Of a stretch of DNA of 8,589 nucleotides, positions 6,060 through 8,589 are shown in pieces. Position 1 is the stretch's first letter. Every line of letters starts with the position of its first letter. The translations under genes were made by a program, and so were the position numbers. A model generated the notes under the pieces. That model saw only the letters and a list, made by a program, of their open reading frames with translations. It made no database searches and was not told where the DNA came from. This stretch comes from Lentisphaerota bacterium (lineage in GTDB: Bacteria; Verrucomicrobiota; Kiritimatiellia; RFP12; UBA3636), in the NCBI GenBank assembly GCA_012511845.1, contig JAAZFF010000124.1:1-8589 (forward strand), in the 5' to 3' direction.

Positions 6060-8231
6060 TTATGGCGGCATAACAAAATATTTTATCGGGGAGGCACTGC
6101 CTGAAGCAAAGAAATAAATAAAATCTACAATAAGAGTTATCCCCACCATAAGCAATTCGCCTGCTATTATTCCTGCAAAAAGCGGCTTCAATCTGTTGTA
6201 TACACTGCCTCCTCCAAATTTTATAACTATAATTTTTATAAACCAGCCTAAAAGGAAAGCCGCCCATGTCAGGGCAGCGGGATATGTACCCACCATTAAA
6301 AACAAAATCGGATGAATGGGGAACTTTGGAAACCGGAATCTCAGGATTGATAAAATAAGGACTCCAATTGCTCCAAAAAAGAAGAAACGAGTTTCTATTG
6401 TTATACCGCTTATATACTTCAATCTTCCGAGAGCAGATGCATTGGCACTCTCCTCAAGAACACCGAGCAGCTCCATCTCACTCATACTTCGGGCAGCAGT
6501 ATCCAGAAACCATTGGGTAGGTGACGTTGCGGCAAAAGTGTCCGACATTACCTTGTAATTGTATAGCGAATAAGTAGAACTGAAAAATGCAACTATGAGA
6601 GCTACTGCAACCGCACCTGTAATTATCAGGAAAATCCGCTTCAGTCTGATTTTTGTATCATCTGCCAGTTTTATGGACGTAGCAACGTAGGGCATAAGAG
6701 ACTCGCGCGGATCCATTGCAAATATTCCAGTGCTCCACAACGAAAAGGTCATAGCCTTGGGACCCATTGCTGCGGGTCCCATAAGTTTGTGCAAAATAAC
6801 TGTCGGATACCAGTTCGCCAAAACGAACGGAAGACCGCTTTCGCATACAATGCGCGAAATCACAGTGTAAAGAATGATCAGAACAAGACTGTAAAAAACA
6901 GCTATCACCCAGGATTGACACATCCAGGAGAGAACAATAACAAAACCTATAAAAGGTAAAAGCAGGACGCGGGCAGCCATAATGGCAACCTGTTCTGTCT
7001 GCTCTAAAGCGGCTTTTTCATTCTTACGGAGTTTTTTAAATCCAAGAGCCAGCGCCAGGATTCTTGAATAGTAGTGACGACCGGCGTAACAAAGCATAAT
7101 TGTATATCCGACATATGCCCCTGCCCTGCTGACTTCAACGTGATTGTACTGCAGAGATGTACCTGTACTGAAATAATACCCGATGCCGAATATAGCCAGC
7201 AATATAGGTCCGATCCCCATTGTAAAACTTACCTCAGTACTAGTGAAAAACGCCATGCCCACAATAGTGAAGTAAAGAGTCTGCCAATTAAGGCACCAGG
7301 TCTCCGTAACCTTGGTTAGAATGGGGATCCTGGTCGTTACCGGCAAGTACCAGTGTTTCAAATCCGGCATAAACTCTACAATAGATGGAACAGAATTAGG
7401 AAACCATAATGCCAGATAATCTATAGCGAGCAGAAACAGCACAGGCAAACACCCCCACCAAAACAGACGATTGCGAAAAATGTCGGGAACCCCTTGCCCC
7501 CTGCTGCCATTCATATCACAGAAACTTCTTGCAACCTGTGCCACTGGGTAACTCAGCTGTTCGTGCACCGCCCACTGTCTGTGTAAAACAAACTGTAAAG
7601 AGATTACAGTAAGTGCCAGCAGAAAAATAGTAGGTCCCCAAATCATCATCGGACGCACCCAGGCATCAAGAGGCAGCTTCCAAAGAGGTACTGTAGTTGT
7701 TCCACGTGCCAATCCCGTAAAAAAGCTTTTATAAACGCGTTCATACTCCATCTGAGATTTTATACCGTCTCCAAGCCATGGTTCCGGAAAGAACTCCGGT
7801 CTCAGATGCTTTGTCAAAACCCCGTAAGTCTGCCAATCAGCATGATTGCTTAAAAAATACCACGGCATCATAATCATGCGGTGAAAATACCTGAAAAACC
7901 CCGATGTAGGCGGGAAACAGGCAACAAGCGTAACTACAATTACAAAAACCATCTCGCGCGAAGTCAGAACCATGCTACGCCGTACGGCGCCATCCTTGTT
8001 AAACACTCTGTCAACCCATACCCAAAAACCGTTCCAGACAAGTCCCAGAAATATAAAATAGGTAAATGCGCCTCCGGGAAGATGGTTTCCAATCATCAAC
8101 GTGCCGCCCAAAGCCTGATCATGATAGCCAGCCAAACCGGACATCATGAAAAGTCCGGTAAGACCGAAAAAGACTGACCTCCAGCTCAGCACACTATTTT
8201 TCACATGTCCAGACACCATAGAATCTACCAT
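6060..8231 (-). CDS. Intact polytopic membrane protein of unknown substrate (DUF6785/DUF6784-like), 723 aa
   Basis: A 723-residue integral membrane protein with about 14 predicted spans, roughly at 19-36, 54-73, 93-110, 196-216, 256-277, 319-338, 340-354, 370-388, 421-437, 441-462, 533-557, 616-630, 641-670 and 684-708. Large non-membrane stretches lie at about 111-195 (HADWQTYGVL, PLWKLPLDAW), 278-318 and 558-610. Invariant Pro, Gly and charged residues inside or near membrane segments (EQLSYPVAQV, CESGLPF, GPAAMGPKA, DPRESLMPY) suggest a transporter-like protein rather than an anchor. LSYPVAQ is faintly reminiscent of the proline-containing motifs of OPT oligopeptide transporters, but I would not assign it there. 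Start ATG 8231 has AAAGGGA 8 nt upstream, and its N-terminus aligns with the paralog. The family is recalled from PVC bacteria; the substrate is unknown. Confidence 0.9.
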   Translation of the reverse strand: MVDSMVSGHVKNSVLSWRSVFFGLTGLFMMSGLAGYHDQALGGTLMIGNHLPGGAFTYFIFLGLVWNGFWVWVDRVFNKDGAVRRSMVLTSREMVFVIVVTLVACFPPTSGFFRYFHRMIMMPWYFLSNHADWQTYGVLTKHLRPEFFPEPWLGDGIKSQMEYERVYKSFFTGLARGTTTVPLWKLPLDAWVRPMMIWGPTIFLLALTVISLQFVLHRQWAVHEQLSYPVAQVARSFCDMNGSRGQGVPDIFRNRLFWWGCLPVLFLLAIDYLALWFPNSVPSIVEFMPDLKHWYLPVTTRIPILTKVTETWCLNWQTLYFTIVGMAFFTSTEVSFTMGIGPILLAIFGIGYYFSTGTSLQYNHVEVSRAGAYVGYTIMLCYAGRHYYSRILALALGFKKLRKNEKAALEQTEQVAIMAARVLLLPFIGFVIVLSWMCQSWVIAVFYSLVLIILYTVISRIVCESGLPFVLANWYPTVILHKLMGPAAMGPKAMTFSLWSTGIFAMDPRESLMPYVATSIKLADDTKIRLKRIFLIITGAVAVALIVAFFSSTYSLYNYKVMSDTFAATSPTQWFLDTAARSMSEMELLGVLEESANASALGRLKYISGITIETRFFFFGAIGVLILSILRFRFPKFPIHPILFLMVGTYPAALTWAAFLLGWFIKIIVIKFGGGSVYNRLKPLFAGIIAGELLMVGITLIVDFIYFFASGSASPIKYFVMPP

Positions 8232-8249
8232 CTGACAAATCCCTTTAAA

Positions 8250-8309
8250 AACTGCTGAACATATCGAACTGCAAAACTATTAAGTATAGAAAACATTTAA
8301 ACTGCAAAA
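8250..8309. repeat. AACTGC direct repeats, candidate operator sites
   Basis: On the plus strand AACTGC occurs at 8250, 8267 and 8300. The last two extend to the identical 10-mer AACTGCAAAA (8267-8276 and 8300-8309). The 33-bp step between those two is close to three helical turns, and they flank the possible -10 box at 8283-8288. This is visible in the sequence; binding by a regulator is inferred. Confidence 0.3.
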
Positions 8310-8311
8310 TA
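8283..8311 (-). promoter_or_regulatory. Possible promoter for the 723-aa protein gene
   Basis: On the minus strand TATACT (8288-8283) is a good -10 match about 50 nt upstream of the ATG at 8231. The hexamer 17 bp before it (TATTTT, 8311-8306) is a poor -35, and TTGCAG at 8307-8302 is too close (13 bp). The position suits a short leader containing the AAAGGGA ribosome site, but the weak -35 keeps this tentative. Confidence 0.25.
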
Positions 8312-8378
8312 TGATGGTGAGCATTCTACAATCTCGCCTCCACAAACGCAAAAGAAATAAATATTAACTGTGATTTCG

Positions 8379-8463
8379 AACAGCAATTCTAAATATGCAA
8401 AGAGGTACTGTAGCAATAGGAGTATTTAATACGGTCATTGCTCTCAAAATTAGAATCGCTGTT
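8379..8463 (-). repeat. 85-nt nested inverted repeat (possible structured leader RNA or small MITE)
   Basis: Outer arms at 8379-8392 and 8450-8463 are 14 bp with one mismatch. In a minus-strand transcript that mismatch becomes a G-U pair, so the outer stem would be fully paired. Inside it, AGCAAT/ATTGCT (8412-8417, 8437-8442) encloses a symmetric 4x4 internal loop and then GTATT-T-AATAC (8422-8432). No flanking target-site duplication and no T-run follow it, so it is not an obvious transposon remnant or terminator. It lies about 150 nt upstream of the membrane-protein start, but further upstream than the possible -10 box at 8283-8288. It would only be in the mRNA if a more distal promoter is used. 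Confidence 0.45.
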
Positions 8464-8545
8464 GCACTTCCCTGTTCTGCGGGAGAAAAATTTGCTGCAC
8501 TGTTATCAGCTTGATTTTATAATGTTTTTTTGTTTGATTTTGTCC

Positions 8546-8575
8546 TTGCTTTCATCAATTGATAATTGATATAAT
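8546..8575 (+). promoter_or_regulatory. Plus-strand promoter-like sequence facing the right edge
   Basis: TTGCTT (8546-8551) and a perfect TATAAT (8570-8575) are separated by 18 bp. The spacer contains the palindrome ATCAATTGAT (8554-8563) and a tandem AATTGAT heptamer (8557-8563, 8564-8570), a plausible operator. ATG at 8583 falls where transcription would start, so any gene there would be leaderless or begin further right. The region is AT-rich and chance matches are likely. Confidence 0.3.
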
Positions 8576-8589
8576 TTGGCACATGAGAC

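Larger units (their letters stand above)
8232..8589. other. 358-nt gene-free, AT-rich leader region
   Basis: No reading frame here has convincing coding character. The minus frame entering at 8589 is open for about 27 codons and then stops; it is Lys/Ile/Ser-rich, and I cannot tell whether it is the end of an upstream gene. The region contains the AACTGC repeats and a possible -10 near 8283-8309, a nested inverted repeat at 8379-8463, and a plus-strand promoter-like sequence at 8546-8575. It probably controls the minus-strand genes and may separate them from a divergent gene to the right. Confidence 0.5.

Noticed and set aside
6001..6267. 88-residue minus frame overlapping the end of the intact membrane protein
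   Set aside because: It overlaps the real gene in another frame, has no counterpart at the equivalent place in the paralog, and its translation looks random.
8379..8463. Rho-independent terminator
   Set aside because: The stem is AT-rich with internal loops, and neither side is followed by a T-run of the right kind.

Overview
The window carries one set of genes, all on the minus strand, so transcription runs from the right end towards the left end. I place it in a Gram-negative-type bacterium of the PVC group (Planctomycetota/Verrucomicrobiota/Lentisphaerota). This rests on recollection that the two long paralogous polytopic proteins resemble the DUF6785/DUF6784-type membrane proteins common in those phyla. 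The phylum assignment is an inference of moderate to low confidence. The composition is slightly AT-rich, with no sign of phage, IS elements, CRISPR arrays or tRNA/rRNA genes.

Layout in the direction of transcription (right to left). (1) 8232-8589 is a gene-free, AT-rich leader. It holds an 85-nt nested inverted repeat, a set of AACTGC direct repeats around a possible -10 box, and a promoter-like sequence facing right. (2) 8231-6060 is an intact 723-residue protein with about 14 membrane spans. (3) 6059-5869 is a 191-nt spacer with a perfect 15-bp palindrome. (4) 5868-3697 is a second copy of the same gene. It has exactly the same 723-codon length and aligns without gaps, but codon 352 is an in-frame TAA. 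It therefore reads as a 351-residue N-terminal half and a 358-residue C-terminal half. (5) 3642-2143 is an FtsX/MacB-type ABC permease with a large helical extracytoplasmic domain. (6) 2143-1376 is its LolD/MacB/FtsE-type ATPase, overlapping the permease stop codon by one base (TAATG). (7) 1368-1 is an exported protein with a PA domain and an M28 (aminopeptidase) fold. Its metal-binding residues are replaced and it carries a coiled-coil extension; its 3' end runs off the left edge.

The last three genes are tightly packed (1-nt overlap, then a 7-nt gap) and look co-translated. My working hypothesis is an envelope module: an ABC machine of the mechanotransmission (type VII) class whose outward-facing domain works with a catalytically dead peptidase-like, coiled-coil ectoprotein. 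This would resemble in outline FtsEX with EnvC, and it sits downstream of a duplicated polytopic membrane protein of unknown substrate. Two observations deserve most attention: the single nonsense codon that splits the second paralog, and the degenerate M28 protein next to the ABC pair.
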